The translations under genes and the position numbers were made by a program. Positions 32,466 through 44,030 of a stretch of 64,000 bases of DNA are shown in pieces. Each line of letters begins with the position of its first letter. The first letter of the stretch is position 1. This stretch comes from Aradus depressus (Eukaryota; Arthropoda; Insecta; Hemiptera; Aradidae): the NCBI GenBank assembly GCA_963662175.1, contig OY759219.1:31414908-31478907 (forward strand), given 5' to 3'. The notes beneath the pieces are model-generated. The model saw only the letters and a list, made by a program, of their open reading frames with translations. It searched no databases and was not told the origin of the DNA.

Positions 32466-33364
32466 GCTATTTTAAACAATTTAAATCTTTATTTCAAAAA
32501 TATGAACATAAAACAACTTTTTGAAAAGATCATATACTACTTTTATTACACTACTCAAAACTAGAAACAAAAATCAATGTTTCATAGAAATTTTCATGCT
32601 GACAATTTATGCCAATCACATTTTTTTGGCCAAACCCACATTTATTCTTCAAAATAAAATGTCAAAATGAAAACTTTGATGAACATTTTGTAGATACAAA
32701 ATTTGTTTCGTATTTTGAGTATATAATAAAAGTTTATAACTACCAGTTCGCTATCAGACACAAACATATAACATTCACTGCACACTCATCTGATGTTAAT
32801 CATTCGAGTCATTAAAAGGCTTTAAAGAAAGAATAAAATAGTTTCCGAAACGTTGGCCACTTGTTACTTTTCCAGCTATATGAAGTATGAAATGAAAATG
32901 AAAATGAAATGAAAATAAATTTTATTATTCTGCGACCGAGGTCCCCTAAGAATAAATACATACAGAGTGTAAAGAAGGAACAATGAGAAATAGAATCAGT
33001 ATTTCGTAAAATGAAATAAATAAAATAGTGCTACATTGGAGAAAACTGGAAATTAATAATATACAAAAGAATGGATATACAAAAGAATAACATGAAAAAA
33101 CATAAAACTGAGAGCTTAATTATGAAGAAAAAAAATAAATAAAAGTATCTACTTTATGAATAAAAGAGAATATGTAAAAAAAATACATAAAACAGTATAT
33201 AGATAAGAAAAAAATACATAGATTAATAAAAACGACAGAGCATAATACTGTGATGGTTGATTATGAAAGAGAGGGGAGGATGCACAGACAAGGTTTAAAA
33301 TAAAATTAATTTTAGACAGTAGAGGCTAGATAGAATAGGTGTAAGGAGAAGGATGAAAAAGAAA
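32466..33364. other. AT-rich interval with simple repeats
   Basis: No gene. A (GAAAAT)n-like run lies at 32888-32915; otherwise A-rich DNA. Confidence 0.45.
32817..32865 (+). ncRNA. Degenerate hammerhead-like motif
   Basis: AAAGAATAAAATAGTTTCCG then AAACGTTGGCC matches the motif at 53908-53949; the CTGANGA strand is lost. A decayed Penelope-type copy. Confidence 0.35.
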
Positions 33365-33800
33365 AATAAGTATAGGGGAAGTTATGTAATCAGTCAGTAA
33401 ATTCGATGCGGAGTTTTCAACGGAATCTCATATTTTATAACCTCTAGATATCAAATGCGAAAAAAAATGTCTGTCTGAGTTACTGTGAACACGATAACTC
33501 CCGATAGAATGAATGTATCGACACGAAACTTTATATGTGAATCCAGAACCGTCTAAAGACGACACTTATTGATTTTCAATCAAAACGACCCAAGGGAAAG
33601 GAGGGATTAGGAGAGAGGCTTAACTCAAAAACATTAATTAACTACCGTTGTAATGAATGTAACGACATGACATTTCATATGTGGATTCAAAACCCCAAAA
33701 GGATGAATCAAAAACCCTTATAACTGTTTGAGAGGAGGAGGAACGGAAAGTTAATTGATTAATTCGTTCTGTGGATGTACATTGCCGGTGATTCACATTT
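33365..33800 (-). repeat. T element, near-complete reverse copy
   Basis: The plus strand starts with the inverse tail TAGGGGAAGTTATGTAATCA, passes CGATAACTCCCGATAGAATG and two core units, and ends with the inverse head GTGGATGTACATTGCCGGTG ATTCAC. Confidence 0.8.
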
Positions 33801-34017
33801 TATTTATACGAGAGAACCTCGACTTCCTCCCAACAGAAAAAATACTCTTGACTCTATCAATCAATAAAAAACAGGAGAGTTTCCCCATAAGGATGTCCAG
33901 TTTTTTTAAAAGTCAATAAAACGCTTAAAAAAATGGCAGAATATGATGCGTCTGCTTAGTGAATCCCTTCTTCGAGTACACTATTGCCCATAGCTTGAGA
34001 ATCAACAATATTTTATG

Positions 34018-34227
34018 TTACTCTTTGTATTTTCTGAATACGCCGCATCTTTTGTTTTGCTCAGAGGCTGGTGGTGGAGGTGGTTTACACTCCAACTCTC
34101 GTAAATGGTGCTTGAAAAAAGTACTAGACACGTAGGCTGCAAACCATATCTCGTAGAGTGTTTTAAACCATCTTCTCAATGAACATGGCAGTAAGAAGCA
34201 TACAATGATCGCCATTAGAGGCCGAGT
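34018..34227 (-). CDS. Mpv17-like gene, exon 4
   Basis: Acceptor of nine T then CCAG, then ACTCGGCCT (phase 0). 69 codons ending FRKYKE and TAA at 34018-34020. The final helix region ends WFAAYVSSTFFKHH, followed by a polar tail. Confidence 0.88.
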   Translation of the reverse strand, partial: TRPLMAIIVCFLLPCSLRRWFKTLYEIWFAAYVSSTFFKHHLRELECKPPPPPASEQNKRCGVFRKYKE

Positions 34228-37200
34228 CTGGAAAAAAAAATAGAATGTAACAATTGTTAGTAGTATTAACAAATTTAAGGCTAAATTTCAATTGATTTAT
34301 TATAAGTTTAGTATTAATCTTGTGTTGTTACATTCCCAAAAGTTCAAGATGTTGAGTTTTAACCAGAATTTCAAATTTTCTGACTCACTGATGCAAAAAA
34401 AAATATAAGAGAATCACAGGCTGTATAAATTACTTTTCGCTCCCCCTCCAAGACCAGACGACCGTTTTTACCCTAGTACATAGGGGCTCCTAAATCCTCG
34501 TACTAAATTTTGTGTCGATAAATTCATTATATCGGCAGTTGAGGATTTTTTTTAATTGAGCCCCCTCTTCCCTTCAGCCGATATCGCTGAAATTTGACAG
34601 GTTATGTCCTCGTTGGGTTTTGACTTTAAATATGAAGTTTCATGTCGATACATTAATTAAATCGGCAGTTAATAGGGTTTCTGAGTTGAACCCCCTCTGA
34701 TCCTCCCCTTTATTTTCTGCCGATTCTGCAGTAAATTAAAAAGTGTTGTCCTTATGGGGTTTTAAATTCACCTATGAAATTTTATGTCAATATATTCATT
34801 ACAACGGCAGTTATTAAAGTTTTTGAGTTATGCCACCCCTCCAATCCCCCCTCCCCTTTAGCCAATTTAGCTGAAAATCGATAGATGTTGTCCTTATGGG
34901 GTTTTGGTTGCACCTATGAAATTTTATGTCAAGATATTCATTACAACGGCAGTTATTAGAGTTTTTGAGTTAAGCCACCCTTCTAATCCCCCCCTTCTCT
35001 TTAGCCAATCTAGCTGAAAATTAATATGTGTCGCCCTTATTGAGTTTTAAATTGACATATACAATTTTGTGTCAATACATTCATTCTATTGAGAGTTATA
35101 ATGTTGACAGACAGAATTTTTTTTTTTTCATATTCGGAATATATGAAATTCCATTGAAAATTCCGCATCGAATTATTGACCGATTACATAACTTTCTCAA
35201 TACTTCGTATTGGTGGGGAAGCAAAAATGTCCTTTCTATATGACATATAGATACATTGTGTGTGTCTGTGTACACGGTAACTCATAGATAGACATTTTCA
35301 CAGATGTATCAATGAATTTCCATATTCATTCATTTATCGTAGTCAATAATTGAATGGGTGCCATGGAAAAAGAGCCTATGTCGTGATTTTTTGAAAAACT
35401 GTTTTTTCATGGAAGATGGGACCTATGTGATGTGGAGCAAGCACCTGCATAGTTTTTAGTTCAATACTATGCCACTAGATGCCATGAACCTTGATTAATG
35501 TTGTTATCTATAGTAGGTTATTAGAAAATTAGATAAGGTTATTATAGTGGTACCTTAATAGACATGAATACTTTACAGAAGTGCACCAGAAGTTCATGGT
35601 TACCGGTCACACATTTTTGCCCTGTGACTGCAATTTTTTTTAAATTGAACGCCATAGAAAAAAAAAAATCGCTATTGTTCCTGATGATTGGAAATACATC
35701 ATAGCTTCTGCAAAGCATTCTAATCCGTTCTTAATAACCGAAATGACCCAAAATAAATTAAAAAGCAAGTTCGTTTGGTTTAAACTATCAAGTAATGACC
35801 CATAGATAGTGTAGAATTCCATTATTTATTGTGACCCTGGAAAACGTTCCAGCTCTTCGATTCGACTGCCGATATCCCAGAATTGAAAGATTTCCCTCGT
35901 CTTTACACAAACTTATCTATTACCCATCAGCAAGGAAAAGAAGAAAGACCTGCTTCACATGATCCAGTTTATGACTAATGAAGAACATAAGGTCTTCTAT
36001 AGGTCACAGTAGTCACTTACTACTTTTAATTCTCTTGGCAGTATTTTGTATTAATCAATAATTTTTTTTTATGTTCCGACCTTATTTTGCAATAAAGAAA
36101 ATCGTAAAAAAAGGTCTTCCTGTTTTCAGTCTTTTTCCAATGGAAAAAGGGCCTATGTCATTTTCAGCTGGTTTTTATTATATTGCAATTGTTTCAGTTC
36201 AAAATTGCGCCCCTGTAACATTTGAAAAACCTGACGTAGGCTCTTCTTCCAGACACACATTCAATTGTTATCACTATTTGATATTTTTTAATTTGTTATA
36301 ATTTTAATTTATATCTGCATTGTTATTCATCGAGTTTTTAATTTTCTAATTTTATTAATATTTTCATATCATCAGAAAAGTAGAACACAATAGGCCTATT
36401 CTGGTCGCGTCGATGTTTTCAGTCCCGTTATAATAGTAATATTTATTTCCGTTAAATCATAACATGGTAACAGCATACATCATAAGAATGTATACATTAA
36501 TGTCATCAGTATTTTTTTTGTTGAATATCCACATTATTTCACGCATATCAAATATTACCTATATTTATGGGTTATCTGTTAGAATTTAATAATTTTTATA
36601 TTTAATTTTAGTTTTTTCCACTGTTATTGAAAGTAAATATTTCAGAACAAAGAAATACCTATCTAAGTATTGAGAAACAAATGATAAAAATATAAAGAAA
36701 AACGAATGTTCTTTAAAAATAGTGTATATTTCACAAAATATATATCTCATTATCTTGTGAAATAGACAATATTTCAAAAAAGATATTGTAATGTTCTAAA
36801 ATTTCTCCGGAAACAACATTGTTCTCAAATACAATAACTTTAAAACAAAAAGTAACGATACATTCATCGAATATATTTACTTACAAGTATATTCATTATC
36901 ATAATTTCCTTAATAGCTGGAAAATACTTATTTTGAAAGGTCGTCTTAGTATCCTTCCAGCAGTCTCGGAAAATACTAGTACCATGTCTTTGATCGTAGA
37001 TAATTGCCATCAATAACAATATGATAGGAGACAGTAACAGAATGTCGAGAGAGATTTTCTTGGCAATGTAGGTGATGCGGTTACGATACCTCAGCTTTCG
37101 ACACAATAATACACTCCATTTTGACAACATTGGCCCCTAAAAATATATAACAAAATTGATATTAAAAAATAAATAAAATATCTTACAGCCAGGGTCATCT

Positions 37201-40200
37201 TACTCAATAGGCTTTCTACAATCAATTTTTTGATTAATGTATTTATTTTCACTGGGGGGTACCATTAGCTCAGTGGTATGCGTGCTTGCTTATTGAGTTC
37301 AAGATCGCGGGTTCAAAATCCGGCCGAGGCCCTTAGTTTATTTTATCAGTGAGGTAAAAAATAACTTAAGCAAGCCGTCCTTCGGGTGAAAACTTTATTT
37401 TCACTTTTGAGTTGTGTAAAGAGATTCAGAATTTATAATAGTATATATTTCCCACAGCTTTATTCTTCTCAAAATATAACAAAAAACGTGTTTACAATAA
37501 AGATCAGCAAATTAATTAAATTATTCTTATTATTCTTATAATGTTTATCCATCTGTTGTGGTCTAAGTTAGGCTTAATTAGGGTTTCTTAGTAATAGCTT
37601 GCAGCGCTTTCTTTTGAGCATTTGTGGTACTATGAAGGCCTTATTTATTGTAGAAGATAGAAATGGTTGTTTGAAAATTGGAACGTTTAATGCTTTTGTA
37701 AATTGTGAGTATAATGGACAAATCACAACTTTGCATGCTAAGTATAGAATAAATTATTTTAGTTTAGTTTATTTTATTTATATATGTTTGTTTTTTTTAA
37801 GAAAAAAATATGTTTCTTTTTCTACAAAATTATTTTCATTCCTTTTGGGCAGCATTCATTTCATTTATTATAAATACATCATAATGTATATGTACATACT
37901 TAAAAATGTTTACAAAATTAAACAAATAAAAAAGTTAGGAAATCATCTTGTATATACGCCATTGTGTGTGAGCGTGAATATAACACATTGAAAGAATAGA
38001 ATATTATACTTACATAGGATATTAATACTAAAAAATAAAACCAAGAAAATGTTTGTCAATTTTGAACAATGAACATTTTTACTCCGACGTTTCAAATTAA
38101 TATAAGTTTTGTCTATCTCTAAACTGCGGACACAAATCGACCTTTTTTAAAATCAAAATTGACAAATTACTCTGATAGCAATGCGATGTGGAACAACCTG
38201 AAGAAGTGGAACTGCTAATAAATTAGTGTGGCTTCTTTATAAGCCGTTGCAGAACAATAAGATTATATATATTTACTAGACCAATGCAAAGTTACTAATC
38301 CGGCAACGGCAGATACCTCCTAGTCAAAATAATTATTAGTAATCTATTATTATTTAAGGTAAGTTCATCGGACTCCATGGGTCATATTTTTATTTGTAGT
38401 TTCCTTAGTTGTTCGTCCGTGGGTTCGAAACCCGACCGAGGCCTTTTAGTTTATTTTATTTGGGAGGTAAAATAAACTATATAAATAAACGCCGTCCTTC
38501 GGATGGGACGTTAAGCGATGGTCCCGAGCCTGTACAGTGTCAGGTACTCGTTAAAGACCCCTACCCTATGTGAATATAAATTTAGGATAGGCAAAATTTA
38601 GGACTCCCACAGTAGTAGAGTCGGGCTCATGTCCACCAGAGTGACGAAAGAGCGCTCTGGTAGTAGGCGATATGACCTCGTAGTTAAAGCCCGGGCCTGA
38701 GTCATAAAACCTAACCTAACCTTAGTTGTTCGAATTTTTTAGTGGGAATATTTGAATTTCTCATAAATATTGCATTTAATAATATTTTTTTCTATAATTA
38801 AACCATAAGGTGAGTTTTTTAGACTCATATGATTTATATTCGAGTTTACATACGATTTTCAATAAAAAACACATTTCTGGCAGCGCTGCAGCTATAGCCT
38901 AACAAAGCCTTAATTTAAATAAATAAGGAAAAAAACATTTCAATAAACAAACAGCAGCAACAAACCTGAGCATAGTTTCAGATAAGGAAACAAACTGTCA
39001 CTAACGAAGCGTCAGGACACACCCACGAATCGTTCAAAGGTATTGTATGTCCACATGTAATTGTAGGCACATCAGAGAGGACTTGAGAGACCATACGTCG
39101 ACCGACTAACTATCCCGGGGTCCTGCTGAGAACGACATATCCCCGCTATGATCTGGGAGCAGCCACAGAGGGCGCCACATAATAAGGAGGGCATTCTCAC
39201 AGCCTCTTCAGTATAACTGGACTTTTCTATAACGATACAGCACATCTTATAGTCATGTATAATAACTGCCAAAGCGTGAAGATTAAGAAATAATAAAGTT
39301 CCTGTCATTTTAATTTTTTTTTGTTCTTTTTTTCTTTCCAATTATATATTTTGGGGGCCATGGTGGCCGTGCGGGCTAGAGCGTAGGGCTTTGGTCGCAT
39401 GGTCTCACCATGGTTTGCGGGTTCGAATCCCGTCCGGGAGTGAGTTTTATTTCGTAGATAGAACTCCCTCCCGGGGCCATGGATGTCTTAAATAATTATA
39501 TATAACACATTGACATGGCTAATATGCACCGTAAATAAAGCCAAAAAAAAAAAAATAAAAATAAAAAAAAAAATAAAAAAATTATATATTTTATCTTATT
39601 TTATTTTTTTTCAAAGATGTATATAGATATATTATATGTATTTTCTGTGTCTCAATGTAAATGTCTGAATTGTATGAAAAAACATAAATTAATTAAAGGC
39701 ATTATGAAATTTCATTTTTATATTAGTTGTTTAATATCTGTCCTATTTCCCAGAGGACAGTGTCCAAGGGTCTCAACTTGTGTAGCTTACGTTGTCATAC
39801 ATTTCATTGTACTTGGAGGATAAATAATTTTTCTAAACAACGGTGTCATTCCGAGGTCTTTGATGAAGAAAGATGTTTGGACTTACCACAAGAAGCAATC
39901 CTAATAACATAAACATTAAGGTTCTTTCTTTCTTCCATTCCTCACGGAAGAATTTTTTTAAAGTAACTTCCTTGATGTCTTTTTCATTTCTATTTTTCAT
40001 ATCGACATTCACCAAATATTGTGCCAACATATCGCCAGTACCAAAGATGAAAGCTGTTGAAAAATCACTACAATTTAAATTAATAAGCGAGGGTTTTTTT
40101 TTGGCCTTAAAACTAATTGTAGTACTATATAATTATGTTTGGGTTAGGAGAATCAGGGGGGGCTTTGGAGGACCAGACAGAGATTCCTGGGGCACCCAAC

Positions 40201-42460
40201 ACACAGAGAAGCAACACACGATATAATTGCGCCGACCATATCCTCCAAGCCCGAGCAACTGTAAAGACAAGGGGATTTCCTAGTTGAAATGAACTCCTTC
40301 CTATTGTAGTCATTGAATTTTTTTGGCGCGCAACAACCAGGGTAATAGCGCCAATGCCTTCCTACATAAATAATTCGCAGTGACACCACATTCGCACAAC
40401 ATTGCCCCAGGTGGGAGTTCTGTCTATGAAATAAAACTCTTCCGAATGCGATTCGAACCAGCAACCGTGGTAAAACTATGAGCAACCCTACGCTCTAAAA
40501 AAAAATGGGTGCACCTTATTGTACATCATCCTGTCGTGATTCGCAAGAGCTCGGGATCAAGGTAAGGTATGTTTATTTCTTTATTCTAATGAATATGATG
40601 CTGTGACAAGCTGGGTGGCAGCCACCGGTCAACACATCTGCAACGATCAGAGGCTGTCCCCAGACTGCCTTAAACTAACTGTTTTTTTTCTTATTCTGCC
40701 AGGAGCCAACAAATCGGCAGAACACTGGGTAGCTGGTCTCTTCCACCACAAGCTGCAGTTGGACCAGTCCCAGATACGATCCTGTCTCGCGAATTAACTC
40801 CACCCCGTTCTGGAGGGCATTCAAGGACTACCTGTTGATCTTCCTCTTAAAGGAGAAAAGCTTGAAGTTGAAATCTCCGGGAACTGATAATATCTGGTAC
40901 ATCCAGTGATCAGGTTGTATCCATCAGTCAAGGCGTACCTAGACGTCCGGTAACTATAACAACTAAACTTCACATAGTGTAATGCCGAAGTAGTTTATGT
41001 ATAAATTTCTTGCGGAATAAACAATATTCCGCCCCCCCCCTGCCCAGAGCAAAAAACCAAGATAAAAATTAAATAAACTAAAAAAATAGTTTTTATTAAG
41101 AATGGATTGCTTGCAAGTTACCAATAGGATCTTCAAATTCCCGGTGCGTCTGATTCCTAAATCAGCAATGAGCTGTTACATAAATGTACATGTAAAAAAC
41201 AAGTCATATTACATTTATTTAAATATATATGAATTCGATCATTTCATTTATGTTATACTTTATACTCTTAAAGCTGATTTTACATGTGCAGTAAAAATGC
41301 AAAGCGCAGCAGCAGCAAATGCACGCTATTGGATGTGAGTCATTTAATTCTAAAAGCACAGAAACCACAGCGTGCATTTGCTGCTGCTGCGCTTTGTAAT
41401 AGTTACCTCAGGGGGAGCTTCTATAGGTCCGAGTCTCCCAAATTAATAACAAAAAGTCTGCAACGCTAACCACGGAAACTGCGGGCTGTGCCATGGGAGT
41501 CTATATCCCCACCCTCGTAGTCTAACTTTGCTCCCCCTCCCCCCCTGCTCAAAATCCTGGCTACGCTCCTGCGTATACTGTAAAACTTTCTTAAAACAAC
41601 AAACTTTATTTGAACCACAACAACTTGGTTCTTATCACAAAATATAGAATGGAACTATTAAATAATATCTTGCTATAATCTTAGCTTGAACCTTCTGTGA
41701 AGAGTAGGCTGGCCAAGATTATAGTGGGCTACCTAGTTTGCCGTGGTAGTTATCTACTAAGGATCTTAGATAGACTGCGACTTGAAAAACTCCCAGCTCC
41801 TCATGGATTTGGCTGTTCCGGATGGCGCATTCAAAGAAATACGAAGAATTTAGAACTTATAAAATGTATTATATGATAAATAATGTTACCTGCTGGAATG
41901 GAGTACTTTATCCAAGGATATGTGTATCTTTTGATGCTCCTTCTAAACTTAATAACTCTACTACGTGGCACTCCCAAACGACAGACTATATTCCAAAATC
42001 GAAACGATCTCATCATTGCTCGAACACAACACTGGATATATTCAAAAGTTGTCAATCTTCGAAATTTATTACTTCCAGACGAGGAATATCTGCAGTTAAC
42101 AAGACACAAGCCTGTCTGTTTGTACACTGAAAATAGTTTGACACTTTGTCGACCAGATATTGAATTTTTTCGAACTGAACACACTATTCTGGACGACTGG
42201 TTGTTGTGATATGTTGTAATTGACCGTGGACATTGTGTTGTAAGTTTGAAATATATTCTTGAAAATAAAAAATTTCCAGGGTCCGTAAGAGTGAAAATTA
42301 ATTTTTGAATGTTCCATTTGGAGAATGTTAAAAGTGATATGGACCCTTTATTACCCACGAGAACCAAGCCTGGAGTCTCTGTAAACAGATAACAACGACA
42401 AGCATTTTGGAGTATTGCTTTTCCATTTCGTACCAATGCTTGAGTCGCATTGAAGGACAT
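34018..42460 (-). CDS. Mpv17/PMP22-family membrane protein, complete four-exon gene
   Basis: CDS = 42460-42355, 40053-39887, 37136-36885, 34227-34018 (735 nt, 244 residues). Every intron is GT...AG and phases agree (1, 0, 0). Family landmarks in order: YLFTET at 24-29, where relatives have YLLVTNT; GDMLAQ at 42-47 (GDxxxQ); ERTLMF...G at 78-87 (RTxRMxxxG); GP at 92-93; KKISLD...SP at 117-128; LLPCSLRR near 187-194; W203 and YVSS at 207-210. About four hydrophobic segments are predicted, as in Mpv17, PXMP2 and MPV17L2. Relatives are inner mitochondrial or peroxisomal membrane proteins, some forming channels; Mpv17 is tied to mtDNA upkeep. Odd: the W-x-WP...NF signature before the last helix is not conserved, and the C-tail has five prolines in a row. 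A diverged paralogue; organelle unknown. Confidence 0.87.
34420..35225 (+). repeat. T element with five units and tail
   Basis: In intron 3 of the Mpv17-like gene. Core starts at about 34503, 34643, 34781, 34920 and 35063 give a period near 139 bp. The tail GACCGATTACATAACTTTCT is at 35179-35198. The best place to measure the older unit length. Confidence 0.88.
35570..36010 (+). pseudogene. Decayed transposon-type protein fragment (DUF7869-like, tentative)
   Basis: Frame pieces with stops: HQKFMVTGHTFLPCDCNFF near 35582-35640, then DLLHMIQFMTNEEHKVFYRS near 35949-36008. The GHxFLPxDxxF core and a charged H-x-F-Y end are familiar from a common insect transposon-associated domain. Recognition is from motif memory only. 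Confidence 0.4.
36430..36510 (-). repeat. Retroelement 3'-tail family, fragment
   Basis: ATTTCCGTTAAATCATAACA and GCATACATCATAAGAATG match the 6310-6480 copy. Confidence 0.5.
36885..37136 (-). CDS. Mpv17-like gene, exon 3
   Basis: Acceptor TTTTTAG, then GGGCCAATG (Gly-Pro-Met, phase 0). 84 codons to the donor CTT|GTAAGT. Encodes the GP landmark and the third hydrophobic segment (ISLDILLLSPIILLLMAII). Confidence 0.88.
37255..37390 (+). mobile_element. SINE1 copy, 3' truncated
   Basis: GGTACCATTAGCTCAGTGGT (A box) and GCGGGTTCAAAATCCGG (B box) and the start of the body, breaking off at CCGTCCTTCGGGTGA. In intron 2 of the Mpv17-like gene. Confidence 0.82.
38416..38719 (+). mobile_element. SINE1 copy, 5' truncated, with perfect TSD
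   Basis: Starts inside the tRNA-like part (TCCGTGGGTTCGAAACCC) and ends CATAAAACCTAACCTAA. 13-bp duplication CCTTAGTTGTTCG at 38403-38415 and 38720-38732. Near-identical to the 3316 copy, so fairly young. Confidence 0.92.
39353..39579 (+). mobile_element. SINE2 copy with perfect TSD
   Basis: A second tRNA-derived SINE: head GGGGGCCATGGTGGCCGTGC, A-box region GGGCTAGAGCGTAGGGC, B box GGGTTCGAATCCCG, hairpin around TCGTAGATAGAACTC, 3' end GCACCGTAAATAAAGCC and an A-rich tail. 13-bp duplication AATTATATATTTT at 39340-39352 and 39580-39592. Confidence 0.93.
39887..40053 (-). CDS. Mpv17-like gene, exon 2
   Basis: Acceptor TTTTTCAACAG, then CT completing the split Ala codon and 55 codons (FIFGTGDMLAQYLVN ... 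ERTLMFMLLGLLLV), donor GTG|GTAAGT. Carries the GDxxxQ and RT family landmarks. Confidence 0.85.
40160..40495 (-). mobile_element. SINE2-related element with longer body, reverse
   Basis: Minus strand starts at TTTAGAGCGTAGGGTTGCTC, has GGTTCGAATCGCATTCGG (B box) and AACTCCCACCTGGGGCAATG like SINE2, then continues with about 230 bp of different sequence. Relation is by the head only. Confidence 0.6.
40610..40960 (-). pseudogene. LINE 3' fragment, reverse, decayed
   Basis: The plus strand GACCAGTCCCAGATACGATC, CTGTCTCGCG and GGGCATTCAAGGACTACCTG align with CAGTCCCAGGTACGATCCTG and GGGCATTCGAGGACTACGTG at 52261-52340. Same family as the reverse LINE at 51963-52413; frame lost. Confidence 0.55.
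41025..41571. mobile_element. hAT-type MITE (left end eroded)
   Basis: Right TIR CCTGGCTACGCTCCTG. The interior has perfect 28-bp palindromic arms (41300-41327 and 41369-41396, core GCAGCAGCAGCAAATGCACG). Same family as 53986-54539. In intron 1 of the Mpv17-like gene. Confidence 0.8.
41895..42209 (+). CDS. Unassigned ORF inside intron 1, opposite strand
   Basis: 105 codons from ATG at 41895, including LLPDEEYLQLTRHKPVCLYT and RTEHTILDDWLL before TGA. Reads like coding sequence, but no family is recognised. May be a transposon remnant in the Mpv17-like intron. Confidence 0.22.
   Translation, partial: GMEYFIQGYVYLLMLLLNLITLLRGTPKRQTIFQNRNDLIIARTQHWIYSKVVNLRNLLLPDEEYLQLTRHKPVCLYTENSLTLCRPDIEFFRTEHTILDDWLL
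42355..42460 (-). CDS. Mpv17-like gene, exon 1
   Basis: ATG at 42460; 35 codons plus one base, ending GLVLV at the donor GTGG|GTAATA. The codon split across the intron is G|CT (Ala). The frame continues open to 41831 past the donor, but that read-through does not resemble the family. Confidence 0.8.
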
Positions 42461-42837
42461 ATTACTAGAAAATTTTAATTTTTTTACGGCATAATTTGTG
42501 ATTTTTGTACAGTAAATTCAAAAGGTTATAACATAATGCTATAATATCTGATTTTTGTCACATGTTATTTAGACACAATATCTTCTAAATATTTCTAAAC
42601 AGGGAGGTAGGGGTAAAAATATGAGCAGAACGAAGCTGCACGGAACTTTCTCATGGGGCTTTAAATAGGTTTTTTGAGATCATGCGAAATGCTCATTATT
42701 TCATTAAATACATACGAGTACAATAACATGCTAGTGGGCTATAGACTATTTTTTCATTCTTGAGGAAATAATAAAAGTCGTCACTTACTATAGCTGTCAT
42801 GGTAACAGTGCCGTTCATTTTATTTAATTTAAAAAAA

Positions 42838-42920
42838 GGTCGTGGGTTCGAAACCCGGCCGAGGCCCATAGTTTATTTTATCTGGGAGGTAAAATAAACT
42901 TAAGCACGCCGTCCTTCGAT
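42838..42920 (+). mobile_element. SINE1 fragment (B-box region)
   Basis: GGTCGTGGGTTCGAAACCCG, CCGAGGCCC and the TTTATTTTA/TAAAATAAA hairpin, ending GCCGTCCTTCGA. Confidence 0.8.
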
Positions 42921-42924
42921 GAAT

Positions 42925-43365
42925 ATTGTTTGAATAAAAAATCATACTCTTATATTTGAAATTTAAGTATACATTTTTTGGAGAGAACAAAAAAAAATAT
43001 TGGTCACATTCAATAGCGTTAATTTCTTGTTATTTCTTATTATTTATTTCTTTTCATATGTACAATGCCTATGTTTGTATCTTAATTTTATACAGAAATA
43101 ATTAATTTACTCATAATATGTAGGTAATACGAATGATAATAGCAATTTGTCAAATCTATTTATGCAGAAATGTAATTTAATATATTGTTTTTTATTATAA
43201 TAAGTCTATGACTATATACATTATAGAAAAATACATGACTGGAAGAGAAAAAAAGAGTGTTTTAAAAATTATGTACATTACCTAGTGCATTTATATATAT
43301 ATATGTAAATAAATATATAAAATATATAATATATGTAACATATAGAACAATAAAAATACATCAAA
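42925..43365. other. AT-rich interval
   Basis: Very AT-rich, no gene or recognisable repeat, upstream of the tandem array. Confidence 0.45.
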
Positions 43366-43369
43366 CAGG

Positions 43370-44030
43370 TTTAAATAAATTAAATTTGATGTTTTTTTTT
43401 TCTATTTCAACTTAAGTAAATTTAATCAAGAAGTAAAAGAAGAAAAAAACATCATAAGAAAATTCAAACCCTTATCTAAATAAATGTTGCTTAATCCAAG
43501 TTTAAATAAATGGATTTTGATTTTTTTTGTTCATTTAATACATTTAATCAAGAAGTAAAAAAAAAAAAAATACATCATAAGATAATTCAAGCCCTTACCA
43601 AAATAAATGTTGCTTAATCCAAGTTTAAATAAATGGATTTTGATTTTTTTTATTCATTTAATAAATTTAATCAAGAAGTAAAAAAAAAAAAATACATCAT
43701 AAGAAAATTCAAATCCTTATCTAAATAAATGTTGCTTCATCCAGGTTTAAATAAATGGATTTTGATTTTTTTTGTTCATTTAATAAATTTAATCAAGAAG
43801 TAAAAAAAAAAAAAAAAAGACATCATAAGATAATTCAAGCCCATACCAAAATAAATGTTGCTTAATCCAAGTTTAAATAAATGGATTTTGATTTTTTTCG
43901 TTCATTTAATAAATTTAATCAAGAAGTAAAAAAAAAAAAAAATACATCATAAGATAATTCAAACCCTTATCTAAATAAATGTTGCTTAATCCAGGTTTAA
44001 ATAAATGGATTTTCAATTTCAATTCGTTAA
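43370..44030. repeat. Satellite-like tandem array, about 123 bp x 5
   Basis: TTTAAATAAATGGATTTTGA recurs at about 43371 (diverged), 43501, 43624, 43746, 43871 and 43995. Units also share AATCAAGAAGTAAAA, a variable A-run and ATAAATGTTGCTTAATCCA. Length variation comes mainly from the A-run. Confidence 0.9.

Noticed and set aside
39353..39430. Possible tRNA gene in the SINE2 head
   Set aside because: Same reason: a SINE with poly(A) and 13-bp duplication, and a second copy at 50318.
41831..42354. Continuation of the minus ORF past Mpv17-like exon 1
   Set aside because: Only the first 35 codons fit the family; the donor GTAATA and the split Ala codon with exon 2 explain the rest as intron.
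43370..44030. CRISPR-like array
   Set aside because: Units are contiguous without unique spacers, in an animal genome.
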